From Chitinophagales bacterium (GTDB taxonomy: Bacteria; Bacteroidota; Bacteroidia; Chitinophagales; S012-47), in NCBI GenBank assembly GCA_026981615.1, contig JALSIH010000212.1, forward strand, positions 1 to 40,126: 40,126 nt of DNA. Reading direction: 5' to 3'. Below the pieces are notes generated by a model. It made no database searches. It saw only the letters and a program-made list of their open reading frames with translations, and had not been told where the DNA came from. Shown here piece after piece: positions 16,076-23,761 of this stretch (its first letter is position 1; each line of letters starts with the position of its first letter). Made by a program: the position numbers and the translations under genes.

Positions 16076-17161
16076 TTATATCTTCACGATCCAGCCGTGG
16101 CGGTCTTCTTTCAAGCCTCTTTTTATGCCCATCAGCTCGGCTTTCAGTTGATTGGATATTTTTCGGCTTTCGATGGCCGGCAAAACAAGGCGTTCGCCTT
16201 TGTATCCGATTTCAGAGATTTGGGCAATGGTGGCAGCCGTTCCCGCCCCGAATGCCTCTTCCAGGCGTCCGCTGTGAAAAGCCTCAATGACTTCTTTAAT
16301 CGTTACGATGCGGTCTTCTACGGGTATGCCCATCTCCTTGGCCAGTGTAATCACACTGTCGCGGGTGATGCCTTCCAGTATTTCGCCCGTCTCGATGGTC
16401 GGGGTGATGAGCTTGCCGTCTATGACGAAGAAAACATTCATGGTGCCGATCTCATGCACCTGCTCGAAGCGGCAGCCGTCAAGCCATAAAATCTGGTCGT
16501 AGCCCTCTTTTTTTACTTCGATGGCGGGCAGAAGAGTGGCCGCATAGTTGCCGGCCGTCTTGGCATATCCCGTGCCGCCTTTGAAGGCACGCACATATTT
16601 CTCGGCCACTTTCACCTTCACCGGATGATCGTAATAGGGGCCGACCGGACTGGTGAAAATGATAAATCGATAGGTGTCGGAGGGTCGTATGCCCACATAC
16701 TCATCGGTGGCAAACATAAAGGGACGGATATAGAGCGAACTGTTGATGCCTGAGGGCACCCAGTCGCGGTCGAGTTCCAGCAGCTTCAGCAATCCCACTT
16801 CAAAGACTTCGCGGGGCAGGGCCGGCATCGCCATCCGGTGGGCTGAGCGGTTTAAGCGAAGAAAATTCTTCCGGTGCCTGAACAAATTGACTCCTCCATC
16901 GGCACTGCGGTGGGCTTTCAACCCTTCAAATATCAGCTGTCCGTAATGGAGGGCCGACATGGCCGGATTGTATTTAATCGCTCCAAAAGGCTCTATTTTA
17001 AGGTTTTGCCAGTGCCCGTCTCTGTACTCGGCCGTAAACATATGATCCGAAAAAATCTTTCCAAAGGGGATATTGTCAAAATCGACCCCGGGAAGCCGGC
17101 TTTTCTCTACGCGCTCAATTCGGATCTGATACTGATCTTTCGTAATCTCTGCTTGTTCCAT
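16076..17161 (-). CDS. ilvE: Branched-chain amino acid aminotransferase
   Basis: A class IV PLP aminotransferase of 361 residues that interconverts leucine, isoleucine and valine with their keto acids using glutamate. The PLP lysine is in GGTGYAKTAGNYAATLLP near residue 195. Other family signals are ALHYGQLIFEGLKAHR near residue 70, QILWLDGCRFEQVHEIGTMNVFFVI with the acidic residue that contacts PLP, and FGAGTAATIAQISEI near the C terminus. The length matches the type II BCAT group. It stands alone: its stop abuts the stop of a plus-strand gene, and its start is 102 nt from a divergent gene, with inverted repeats between them. Confidence 0.95.
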   Translation of the reverse strand: MEQAEITKDQYQIRIERVEKSRLPGVDFDNIPFGKIFSDHMFTAEYRDGHWQNLKIEPFGAIKYNPAMSALHYGQLIFEGLKAHRSADGGVNLFRHRKNFLRLNRSAHRMAMPALPREVFEVGLLKLLELDRDWVPSGINSSLYIRPFMFATDEYVGIRPSDTYRFIIFTSPVGPYYDHPVKVKVAEKYVRAFKGGTGYAKTAGNYAATLLPAIEVKKEGYDQILWLDGCRFEQVHEIGTMNVFFVIDGKLITPTIETGEILEGITRDSVITLAKEMGIPVEDRIVTIKEVIEAFHSGRLEEAFGAGTAATIAQISEIGYKGERLVLPAIESRKISNQLKAELMGIKRGLKEDRHGWIVKI

Positions 17162-17195
17162 ATACTGCTTTTTGATTGATCAAAATATTGGAGGG

Positions 17196-17220
17196 ATCTG
17201 ATGTAAATTTGAAATCAGAT
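17196..17220. promoter_or_regulatory. Inverted repeat over a -7 element in the ilvE divergent gap
   Basis: ATCTGAT (17196-17202) and ATCAGAT (17214-17220) are perfect 7-bp arms 11 nt apart. Between them lies TAAATTTG (17204-17211), a plus-strand match to the Bacteroidota -7 consensus, so a protein bound here could control the unknown gene at 17264. No -33 box at normal spacing was seen. Confidence 0.4.
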
Positions 17221-17225
17221 TGTAT

Positions 17226-17241
17226 TTCCCATTGCTGGGAA
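17226..17241. repeat. Second inverted repeat in the ilvE divergent gap
   Basis: TTCCCA-TTGC-TGGGAA is a perfect 6-bp inverted repeat with a 4-nt centre. It would form a hairpin in the leader of the plus-strand gene, or it could be an operator. No T-run follows. Confidence 0.4.
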
Positions 17242-17263
17242 TTTAAGTAAAAATGATCAAATA

Positions 17264-17734
17264 ATGGGGAATATGAAGGTGGAATTAAATGATGTAAGTG
17301 CATATTATCTTAAGGAATATTCACAAGAAACTGAAAATTACCTGCTAAGGGGAGAGGCCGGGAGTGATGTGCTTTTTTTGCTCTGCAAAGAATCGGAGGA
17401 GGATCATCCGGAAGAAAGTGAAATGCTGACCCGCCTGACACAGGCCATTGGCCGCAATCCGGAGGAATTGGCCTTCGTGGCTGCAAGGAAGGAAGAACTC
17501 CCGCCCTATAAGCGGCTTAATAAGGATTTCTCTTTTGAATACATGATTGCCTTCGGAATTCAACCCTCTGACCTGGGCCTGAATATCGAAGCAAAAATAA
17601 ATGAGATTGTCCGGATGGGCGGGCGCAGCCTTTTGTTCACCCGCAGCTACCGCAAGCTGGAAGGGGAGCAGGAGTCGAAGGCGGATTTGTGGCGATCGAT
17701 GCAAGTACTTTTTGGACTGAAAAAAAGCAAGTGA
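17264..17734 (+). CDS. Conserved-looking hypothetical protein, coupled to rdgB
   Basis: A 156-residue soluble protein that I do not recognise with confidence. It is acidic in its N-terminal third (ESEEDHPEESEML), has a central segment YMIAFGIQPSDLGLNIE, and a C-terminal part RSLLFTRSYRKLEGEQ then KADLWRSMQVLFGLKK. The closing pattern of a loop, a short basic helix and LWrsmq resembles uracil-DNA-glycosylase-like/HolD-type proteins, a weak hint only. There is no signal peptide or membrane helix. The stop overlaps the rdgB start as TGATG, so the two are probably translated together, which points to nucleotide or DNA metabolism. ATG 17273 is an alternative start. Upstream lie two inverted repeats and a -7 element. 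Confidence 0.7.
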   Translation: MGNMKVELNDVSAYYLKEYSQETENYLLRGEAGSDVLFLLCKESEEDHPEESEMLTRLTQAIGRNPEELAFVAARKEELPPYKRLNKDFSFEYMIAFGIQPSDLGLNIEAKINEIVRMGGRSLLFTRSYRKLEGEQESKADLWRSMQVLFGLKKSK

Positions 17735-18321
17735 TGGAATTGATATTTGCCACGGGCAACCCGCACAAAGTGGCGGAAGTGCAGTATCTGCTGCCGGAAG
17801 GAATACGGATAAAGACCCTGCGCGAGATCGGCATCGAAGAGGAGATTCCCGAGACGGGCCAAACGCTGGAAGAAAATGCCCTTTTGAAAGCCGAATACGT
17901 CAGGCAGCGGGGCAGCCGGGATGTATTTGCCGAGGATACCGGACTGGAGGTGAAAGCCCTTCACAACGCACCGGGGGTGTATTCGGCACGCTATGCCGGC
18001 CCCGCGTGCGACAGCCGGGCCAACCTCGTAAAACTCCTGAAAGAAATGGAGGGTCAAAATGACCGGAGGGCCCGCTTCCGCACCGTCATTGCATTGATAC
18101 TAAACGAAGAAATCCACCGTTTTGAAGGCATTGTGAACGGGCAAATTGCTGAAACGGCCAGCGGGAGCGGAGGCTTCGGATATGATCCGGTTTTTGTTCC
18201 GGAGGGATTTGACCGCTCCTTTGCCGAGCTGGGAGACGAGGTCAAAAGCCGCATCAGCCACCGCGCCCGGGCCATGAAAAAAATGATTTCCTTTTTAAAC
18301 ACGCTCCGCATACAACCATAA
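17734..18321 (+). CDS. rdgB: Non-canonical purine NTP pyrophosphatase (RdgB/HAM1)
   Basis: Hydrolyses dITP, dXTP and ITP to monophosphates, keeping deaminated purines out of DNA. The 195-residue protein starts with LIFATGNPHKVAEVQ, has FAEDTGLEVKALHNAPGVYSARYAG near residue 67 with the catalytic acidic residues, and ends with the specificity motif GSGGFGYDPVFVP and the SHRARAMKKM segment. The ORF track begins at 17689, but the ATG at 17734 puts the conserved N terminus at residue 2 and shares a base with the upstream stop (TGATG). Confidence 0.96.
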   Translation: MELIFATGNPHKVAEVQYLLPEGIRIKTLREIGIEEEIPETGQTLEENALLKAEYVRQRGSRDVFAEDTGLEVKALHNAPGVYSARYAGPACDSRANLVKLLKEMEGQNDRRARFRTVIALILNEEIHRFEGIVNGQIAETASGSGGFGYDPVFVPEGFDRSFAELGDEVKSRISHRARAMKKMISFLNTLRIQP

Positions 18322-18352
18322 TTCATTAAATTCCGTCATTAAATCAGTGCCA

Positions 18353-18922
18353 ATGAGCACGTCCCGTGCAGCATATCCCGAGAAAGAGCTGATCAGGCAA
18401 TGCCTGAAAGGCCGGGCCAATGCACAACGGCAACTCTACGAGCACTTTGCTCCGCGGATGTTTGCCGTTTGCCTGCGCTACGCCAAAAACCGGCACAATG
18501 CCGAGGATATTCTGCAGGAAGGGTTCATTAAGGTGTTCAAATACCTCAAGAACTTCCGGGGCGATGGTTCATTCGAGGGGTGGATGAGGCGAATTTTTGT
18601 GAATACGGCCATCGAGCATTATCGCAAAAATTCCAAAGTTTACAGTGTTGAGGATATCCCGGTCGACTACCAGGAAACAACCGTCAATCCGGCCATTCAG
18701 AATATGAGCGTGGATGAGTTGCTCGAGCTGGTGGAGCGATTGCCAAACGGTTATCGCATGGTTTTCAACCTCTATGTGATGGAGGGATTGAACCACCGGG
18801 AAATAGCCGGAGAACTGGGGATTAGCGAAGGCACCTCCAAGAGCCAGCTGGCACGGGCCAGGGCACAGTTGCAGAAAATGATTGCAGAAAGGGAATTAAA
18901 AGAATATGGAACAGCCATCTGA
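18353..18922 (+). CDS. ECF-family RNA polymerase sigma factor
   Basis: A 189-residue alternative sigma factor with regions 2 and 4 only. Region 2 has LQEGFIKVFKYLKNFRGDGSFEGWMRRI near residue 60; region 4 has LPNGYRMVFNLYVMEGLNHREIAGELGISEGTSKSQL. The ORF track starts at a GTG (18347); the ATG at 18353 is preferred. The next gene begins 17 nt before its stop and encodes an anti-sigma-like membrane protein, so the pair probably forms a signal-responsive switch. It lacks the usual FecR-type partner. Targets are unknown; the TonB receptor 1.5 kb downstream is a candidate by proximity only. Confidence 0.92.
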   Translation: MSTSRAAYPEKELIRQCLKGRANAQRQLYEHFAPRMFAVCLRYAKNRHNAEDILQEGFIKVFKYLKNFRGDGSFEGWMRRIFVNTAIEHYRKNSKVYSVEDIPVDYQETTVNPAIQNMSVDELLELVERLPNGYRMVFNLYVMEGLNHREIAGELGISEGTSKSQLARARAQLQKMIAERELKEYGTAI

Positions 18923-20114
18923 CCATTCGTTTGACCGGGCATTCAGAGAAAAGATGCAGGGTGTGGAGCGCATGCCCTCGGAGTTGCCGTGGATCGGAAT
19001 CTCGGCCGCCCTGGATCAAATGCGCAGAAAGCGCAGAAGAGGATGGCTCCTGGGCATGGCCTTTGCAGCGGCACTTCTTGCACTGCTGCTTCTCTTCAAA
19101 CCTTTTTCATCAGATAATAGCACGGCCGGTGATGAGCAGTGGATCAATGCATTTTCCGCACTGCCTGCATGGGAAACCCCCGCTCTGCGAGGCGGGACAG
19201 AATCGGGAAGCGGGAACAGCAACAGCGAAGCATCTGCGCTATCGGGCACAGAAAGCACGTCCGCTGCCCCGGCCCTGAAAAGCGGCAGGATGGTAGAGCA
19301 GGGACTTGCTTCGAGCCCGCTTGCCGAGCAGCGAATGTCTTATGCCGCTGCGCGCGGGGATGTGAAGCCGGCCATGAACCCGCATAAGGATCCGGTTCCG
19401 CCCGGCCCGGGCATGCCCGGATACCTCTCTGCCATCCATGCATCGGGCATCCCCCGTGATGAGCAAATGTCTGTTGAACGAAAATCTTTTGTATTGCCTG
19501 ACGGCAGTTTCGATCCGCTTTCCTTCCGCATGCTGCGCATCGGATTTATCGGCATGGCACAGGCGACATCGCTCGGCAGCAGCGGCATTGACAATTTCCT
19601 GGCCGATGCAGCGGGCCGCAAGCGGATGAAGGTACGGGCCGCTTACGGACTGAGTGCCGCCCTTGATTTTTCGCGTTCCTTCGGGGTGGAGGTCAACCTG
19701 CTCATCAGCAGCAGCGAAGGCCAGGCATTTAAGGCCGGTGGCAGGCGCCCCGACCTGCGCAGCAATTATATCCGCGTGCCCGTGATGCTTAAATATCGCT
19801 TTCTGCGTGCCGGAGCCCTTCGCGGACTGCCCGAGGCATTTTGTCTGAAGGCCGGAGTAGAGTACGGGCGCCTCAATTGGGTGAACATGGATGAATTCTC
19901 CAACTTTATTGAGCCTTCACAATTCAACCCGACAGAGTTCGGGGCCGTTGCGGATATTTCTTACGAAAAATATCTCAGTCCGCAACACATTCTTACCAGC
20001 GGCTTTCGTGCACGGCTGGGAAGTCCCGGCAAGGCAGGAAATGCCTCTGTCCGCTCGGCAGCACTTGCATTCTATTTGCAACTGCATTACGGCTTTTTTA
20101 AGAGGAATCGTTGA
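18906..20114 (+). CDS. Anti-sigma-like membrane protein with C-terminal outer-membrane-barrel-like domain
   Basis: A 402-residue protein in three parts. Residues 1-46 are cytosolic and carry PSELPWIGISAALDQMRR, like the helical sigma-binding start of Bacteroidota anti-sigma proteins. A basic stop (RRKRRR) leads into one transmembrane helix at about 47-65. A Ser/Gly/Pro-rich linker spans about 66-200, and from about 205 there are alternating-residue strands (FRMLRIGFIGMAQATS, YIRVPVMLKYRF, ALAFYLQLHYGF) typical of PorT-like outer-membrane beta-barrels, ending in an aromatic residue near the C terminus. A single chain that spans inner and outer membranes could report envelope state to the sigma factor. 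The assignment is by pattern; the barrel is less sure than the anchor. It overlaps the sigma gene by 17 nt. Confidence 0.7.
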   Translation: MEQPSDHSFDRAFREKMQGVERMPSELPWIGISAALDQMRRKRRRGWLLGMAFAAALLALLLLFKPFSSDNSTAGDEQWINAFSALPAWETPALRGGTESGSGNSNSEASALSGTESTSAAPALKSGRMVEQGLASSPLAEQRMSYAAARGDVKPAMNPHKDPVPPGPGMPGYLSAIHASGIPRDEQMSVERKSFVLPDGSFDPLSFRMLRIGFIGMAQATSLGSSGIDNFLADAAGRKRMKVRAAYGLSAALDFSRSFGVEVNLLISSSEGQAFKAGGRRPDLRSNYIRVPVMLKYRFLRAGALRGLPEAFCLKAGVEYGRLNWVNMDEFSNFIEPSQFNPTEFGAVADISYEKYLSPQHILTSGFRARLGSPGKAGNASVRSAALAFYLQLHYGFFKRNR

Positions 20115-20117
20115 TTT

Positions 20118-20294
20118 TCAGTGTTTCCCGCCCGCCAGCGCGGTCAGCAAAAGCGCCATTATTCCGATAATCAAAAGAAGTGAATAGAAAAGGGAGCGCC
20201 AGATGGATACCCCCGTTTCCCGGTGGTTTCGTATGGCCAGAAAAACGGCTGCAAGGATCATGATCACAAGAAGCAAATAAAGCCATGCATTCAT
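20118..20294 (-). CDS. Small two-helix membrane protein
   Basis: A 58-residue ORF, too short for the ORF track, read by hand from ATG at 20294 to TGA at 20118-20120. The translation begins MNAWLYLLLVIMILAAVF and has two hydrophobic helices (residues 4-21 and 35-54) separated by a charged loop IRNHRETGVSIWRS, ending AGGKH. Clean hydrophobic patterning, a sensible start and a convergent position just after the preceding gene support a real gene. The 62-residue ORF in the track on this strand (20098-20286) is another frame and lacks this pattern. The function is unknown. Confidence 0.6.
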   Translation of the reverse strand: MNAWLYLLLVIMILAAVFLAIRNHRETGVSIWRSLFYSLLLIIGIMALLLTALAGGKH

Positions 20295-20390
20295 GCCTGC
20301 AAAGATAATTCCTTCCCCCTTCTTTCGTTCATGCAGCGATGTCGTTTGCTTCCGATATTTATTTTTTCAATGTAATAGGAACCCGCTGCC

Positions 20391-20421
20391 TTCGCATAGA
20401 GGCTGAAATTGAGCATTTTTG
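20391..20421 (+). promoter_or_regulatory. Probable promoter of the TonB receptor gene
   Basis: TTCG (20391-20394), a 19-nt spacer and CATTTTTG (20414-20421) fit the Bacteroidota -33/-7 pattern with one mismatch in each box. The start codon is 25 nt further on. An inverted repeat overlaps the -7 box. Confidence 0.4.
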
Positions 20422-20433
20422 CAGCAGCTCAAT
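20408..20433 (+). promoter_or_regulatory. Inverted repeat overlapping the TonB receptor -7 region
   Basis: ATTGAGC (20408-20414) and GCTCAAT (20427-20433) are perfect 7-bp arms separated by 12 nt. The repeat covers the putative -7 element and transcription start, a position where a repressor would act. The rest of the 20295-20446 gap holds no other feature I can name. Confidence 0.45.
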
Positions 20434-20446
20434 GAAAAGTTGAACC

Positions 20447-22792
20447 ATGAAATATCTACTCCTCTGCTTTTTTTTCTTCCCTTTTGCCATGTTTGCACAA
20501 ACACATACCATCAGCGGCTATGTGAAGGATGCCGAAACGGGTGAGGTGCTGATAGGGGCAAATGTGTACGATCTGAAGACCCTGGAAGGGACGGCCGGCA
20601 ACCGCTATGGTTTTTTCAGCCTGACACTGCCCGCAGACAGCGTGTTTCTGCGTGTTTCCTTTGTCGGCTATCGTCCGTTTACCCGGACTTTTCTGCTGCT
20701 CGAGGATATGGAAATAAATGTGGAATTGCAGCCGGCCAGTGAACTGGAAGAAGTGGTGATACGCGGGGATGCCATAGAGAAGATTGAAGAGCGAAGCCAG
20801 ATGAGCAGCATTCATCTTCCCATCCGGCAGATCAAGTCCATCCCGGCTTTTCTGGGAGAGGTGGATGTGCTGAAAGCGGTGCAATTGCTGCCGGGTGTGC
20901 AAAGCGGCAATGAGGGCTCGAGCGGCATCTTCGTGCGCGGGGGCAGTCCCGATCAAAACCTGATTCTTCTGGACGGAGTGCCGGTCTATAATGTGTCCCA
21001 CCTTTTCGGATTTTTCTCGGTTTTCAATGCCGATGCCATCAACAATGTGGAGCTGATCAAGGGGGGCTTTCCGGCACGCTATGGCGGCCGCCTCTCTTCG
21101 GTGCTTGACATCACCATGAAGGAAGGCAACCAGAAAAAGTTCTCGGGCTCCGGCTCTGTCGGGGTGGTGGCTTCCAAACTAACCCTCGAAGGGCCCATCG
21201 TCAAAGACAAAGGTTCTTTTATTGTCAGTGGCAGGCGCACCTATCTCGACCTCTTGGCGCGGCCTTTTATCAAGCGTTCGATTGACGGCAATGCGGGCTA
21301 TTACTTTTACGATTTCAACGTCAAAGCCAACTACCGGATCGGAGCGCGCGACCGCATCTATCTGAGCGGATACTTCGGCCTGGATGATTTCTATTTTAAG
21401 AATACCGACAGCTATGAATCGAACGGAAATACGCTGCGAGACAGCTACGGGGCGGGCCTCGACTGGGGCAACCGAACGGGCGTTCTTCGCTGGAACCATC
21501 AGTTTGCTCCGAAGCTCTTCAGCAACCTGACGCTCAACTACAGCCGTTACCAGTTCAACACCCGGGTAGAGGTATCCGAAGAATCCCTCGTCAACGGACA
21601 AGTGGACCGGTCGGCCTTTCTGCTCCGGTATTTTTCGGGTATCCGCGACTGGGGCGCTTCATATACCTTCGACTTTATTCCCCGCCCGAGCCACTATCTC
21701 AAATTCGGTGGAAGTGCCGTGTATCATACTTTCAAGCCGGGAACCGTTCAGCTGCAAATAGAAAGCGGGCAGAATGAAATCGATACTTCCCTGAACAATT
21801 CATTTACCGATGCCTTTGAATATCGCTTGTTTTTTGAAGATGACTGGCGCATCAGCGATCTGCTCAAAGTCAATGCCGGTGTGCATCTCTCCGCCTTTTA
21901 TGTGGATCGCGAGTGGTTTTCATCCGTTGAACCGCGCATTTCGATGCGCTATATGATTGCAGACGGACTCAGTCTGAAAGGCTCGTACAGCCGCATGAAC
22001 CAATACATACACCTTTTGACCAACAGCGGCATCGGCCTGCCTACGGACTTGTGGGTGCCGGCCACTTCACGGGTTATTCCGGAGCAGAGCTGGCAACTGG
22101 CCACGGGCCTGGCCAAAAGCATGAAACACGGCATCGAGCTGAGTGTGGAAGCCTACTACAAGTCGATGAAGAACATCATCGAATACCGCGAAGGAGCCAA
22201 CTTTCTTCTGAATGAAGGCTGGGAGTCGCAGGTGGTCAGGGGCAGGGGATGGAGCTATGGCGGGGAGTTCTTTTTACAGAAAAAAAGCGGCAAAACCACC
22301 GGATGGATTGCCTACACCCTCTCCTGGACCTACCGGCAGTTTGAGGATCTGAATTTCGGGAAGCGCTTTCCTTTCAAATATGACCGGAGGCATGATGTGT
22401 CCGTGACCATTGCCCACCGCCTTAACGAGCGCTGGGAGCTGGCAGCCACCTGGGTCTATGGCACCGGCAATGCCATTTCGCTTCCCGTGGCGGTTTACAA
22501 AGGCGATGCCGGCCTCTTTGCCGGGAGTTCATACGGCCTCCCGGTTTATTACTATCCGGAGCGCAACAACTACCGCATGCGCGCTTATCACCGCCTGGAT
22601 ATCGGAGCCAACTACAGCAAAAAGACGAGCTGGGGACAGTGGGGCCTCAACTTGGCTGCTTATAATGCATATAACCGGAGGAATCCCTTTTTTATTTATC
22701 AGGGGCTGGATGAGTTCAGCGGTGAAAGGGCTTTCAAGCAGGTCAGCCTCTTTCCGGTCATTCCTTCCCTGGCCTTAAACTTTGAATTCTGA
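20447..22792 (+). CDS. TonB-dependent outer-membrane receptor with carboxypeptidase-like N-terminal domain
   Basis: A 781-residue receptor with a signal peptide (LLLCFFFFPFAMFAQ), a carboxypeptidase-regulatory-like domain at about residues 22-100 (TISGYVKDAETGEVLIGANV), a plug at about 115-225 (PGVQSGNEGSSGIFVRGG, LLDGVPVYN, VELIKGGFPARYGGRLSS) and a 22-strand-type barrel ending in LNFEF with a terminal Phe. It would take up a ligand across the outer membrane using TonB energy. The substrate is not predictable; no SusD-like partner is present. Instead a DUF4249-type lipoprotein overlaps its stop (TGATG), a pairing seen often in this phylum. Genes for an ECF sigma factor lie upstream, and an inverted repeat marks the promoter. 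Confidence 0.92.
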   Translation: MKYLLLCFFFFPFAMFAQTHTISGYVKDAETGEVLIGANVYDLKTLEGTAGNRYGFFSLTLPADSVFLRVSFVGYRPFTRTFLLLEDMEINVELQPASELEEVVIRGDAIEKIEERSQMSSIHLPIRQIKSIPAFLGEVDVLKAVQLLPGVQSGNEGSSGIFVRGGSPDQNLILLDGVPVYNVSHLFGFFSVFNADAINNVELIKGGFPARYGGRLSSVLDITMKEGNQKKFSGSGSVGVVASKLTLEGPIVKDKGSFIVSGRRTYLDLLARPFIKRSIDGNAGYYFYDFNVKANYRIGARDRIYLSGYFGLDDFYFKNTDSYESNGNTLRDSYGAGLDWGNRTGVLRWNHQFAPKLFSNLTLNYSRYQFNTRVEVSEESLVNGQVDRSAFLLRYFSGIRDWGASYTFDFIPRPSHYLKFGGSAVYHTFKPGTVQLQIESGQNEIDTSLNNSFTDAFEYRLFFEDDWRISDLLKVNAGVHLSAFYVDREWFSSVEPRISMRYMIADGLSLKGSYSRMNQYIHLLTNSGIGLPTDLWVPATSRVIPEQSWQLATGLAKSMKHGIELSVEAYYKSMKNIIEYREGANFLLNEGWESQVVRGRGWSYGGEFFLQKKSGKTTGWIAYTLSWTYRQFEDLNFGKRFPFKYDRRHDVSVTIAHRLNERWELAATWVYGTGNAISLPVAVYKGDAGLFAGSSYGLPVYYYPERNNYRMRAYHRLDIGANYSKKTSWGQWGLNLAAYNAYNRRNPFFIYQGLDEFSGERAFKQVSLFPVIPSLALNFEF

Positions 22793-23688
22793 TGATTATG
22801 AAACGAATACTTCCTTTGGCATTGCTCAGCGGCTTCAGTGCAATGTTCTTTTCCTGTGAGATGACCGTTGATGTCGAGCTTCCCGCAAGCGATCCCGTGC
22901 TGGTGGTCAACGCACAGCCCGAAAGCGGAACCCCTTTGCTGGTGGACGTGACCCTCAGTCAATCGGTGCTTAGTAATGATCCCGGTGTTTTTCCTCCGCT
23001 GACGAATGCCCGCGTACTGCTCATCCGAAACGGAAGCGACAGTCTCTATGCAGACTATTTTGATCCGCTCAAGCTTTATGCTTTCCCGCTGATTCCCGCG
23101 GAGGGAGACTTCTTTGAGTTGCAGGTTTCGCATCCCGGCTATCCCGCGGTGCGTGCCGAAGCCCGAATCCCGCAGGCTTTAAAGATTGAGAACGTCACAC
23201 TGGAACACCGCGTGGAAAAGGACCGCGATGGCAATGAACTGGCGCGCCTGAGCTTCGACATCTCAGATCGCCCTGACGAGGCCGATTATTTCAGCCTTGA
23301 GCTGAAATATCTGGGTACGGACAGCATCGTCAATTCCGCTTGCTTTCAAAGCGATGAACCGGTTTTTTTCAGGCAGGGAGAATTGCAGGAACCGGGTGAC
23401 CGGAGCTGGTTTTGCGAAGAATTCTACTTTGACGACAGCTACATGACAGAGCATCCCTACCGGGTTACGGTCTATCTGATGGAAAGTGAATTTCAGCTTG
23501 CCCGTGAATTGATTCTGCGCCTGAAGACCCATGAGGCGGCTTCCTATTTGTACAGAACTTCCCTGGAGGATCAGCTGGCGGTGTACGGAAATCCCTTTGC
23601 CGAGCCCGTGATCGTGTACAGCAACATCGAAAACGGACTGGGAATCTTTGCCGGAAGTGCCGCTTCCGAGAGCCGCATCCCGTGGTAG
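22792..23688 (+). CDS. DUF4249-type outer-membrane-associated lipoprotein
   Basis: A 298-residue lipoprotein with a short signal and lipobox FFSC (Cys at residue 22), followed by EMTVDVELPASDPVLVVNA, the N-terminal pattern of DUF4249 proteins. A beta-rich body follows, with VLLIRNGSDSLYADYF and later LSFDISDRPDEADYFSLEL. Members usually sit next to a TonB receptor, as here, and are thought to act at the cell surface as accessory ligand-binding proteins, but no biochemical function is established. The ATG at 22792 shares a base with the receptor stop; ATG 22798 is an alternative start. A terminator lies 25 nt after the stop. Confidence 0.8.
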   Translation: MIMKRILPLALLSGFSAMFFSCEMTVDVELPASDPVLVVNAQPESGTPLLVDVTLSQSVLSNDPGVFPPLTNARVLLIRNGSDSLYADYFDPLKLYAFPLIPAEGDFFELQVSHPGYPAVRAEARIPQALKIENVTLEHRVEKDRDGNELARLSFDISDRPDEADYFSLELKYLGTDSIVNSACFQSDEPVFFRQGELQEPGDRSWFCEEFYFDDSYMTEHPYRVTVYLMESEFQLARELILRLKTHEAASYLYRTSLEDQLAVYGNPFAEPVIVYSNIENGLGIFAGSAASESRIPW

Positions 23689-23712
23689 GGGCCCCGTAGC
23701 TTTAAAATAAAA

Positions 23713-23742
23713 AAAGCCGCTCTCATTTTTGAAAGCGGCTTT
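23713..23742. terminator. Bidirectional intrinsic terminator
   Basis: AAAGCCGCT and AGCGGCTTT are perfect 9-bp arms around a 12-nt loop. T-rich sequence follows on the plus strand (TTTCTTT) and A/T-rich sequence on the other side serves the minus strand. It lies between the DUF4249 gene and rplS, which converge. Confidence 0.88.
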
Positions 23743-23761
23743 CTTTGTGCTTCTTTTGCTA

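Noticed and set aside
20098-20286. 62-codon minus-strand ORF from the track
   Set aside because: It is out of frame with the better supported 58-residue two-helix ORF at 20118-20294 and lacks coherent hydrophobic patterning.
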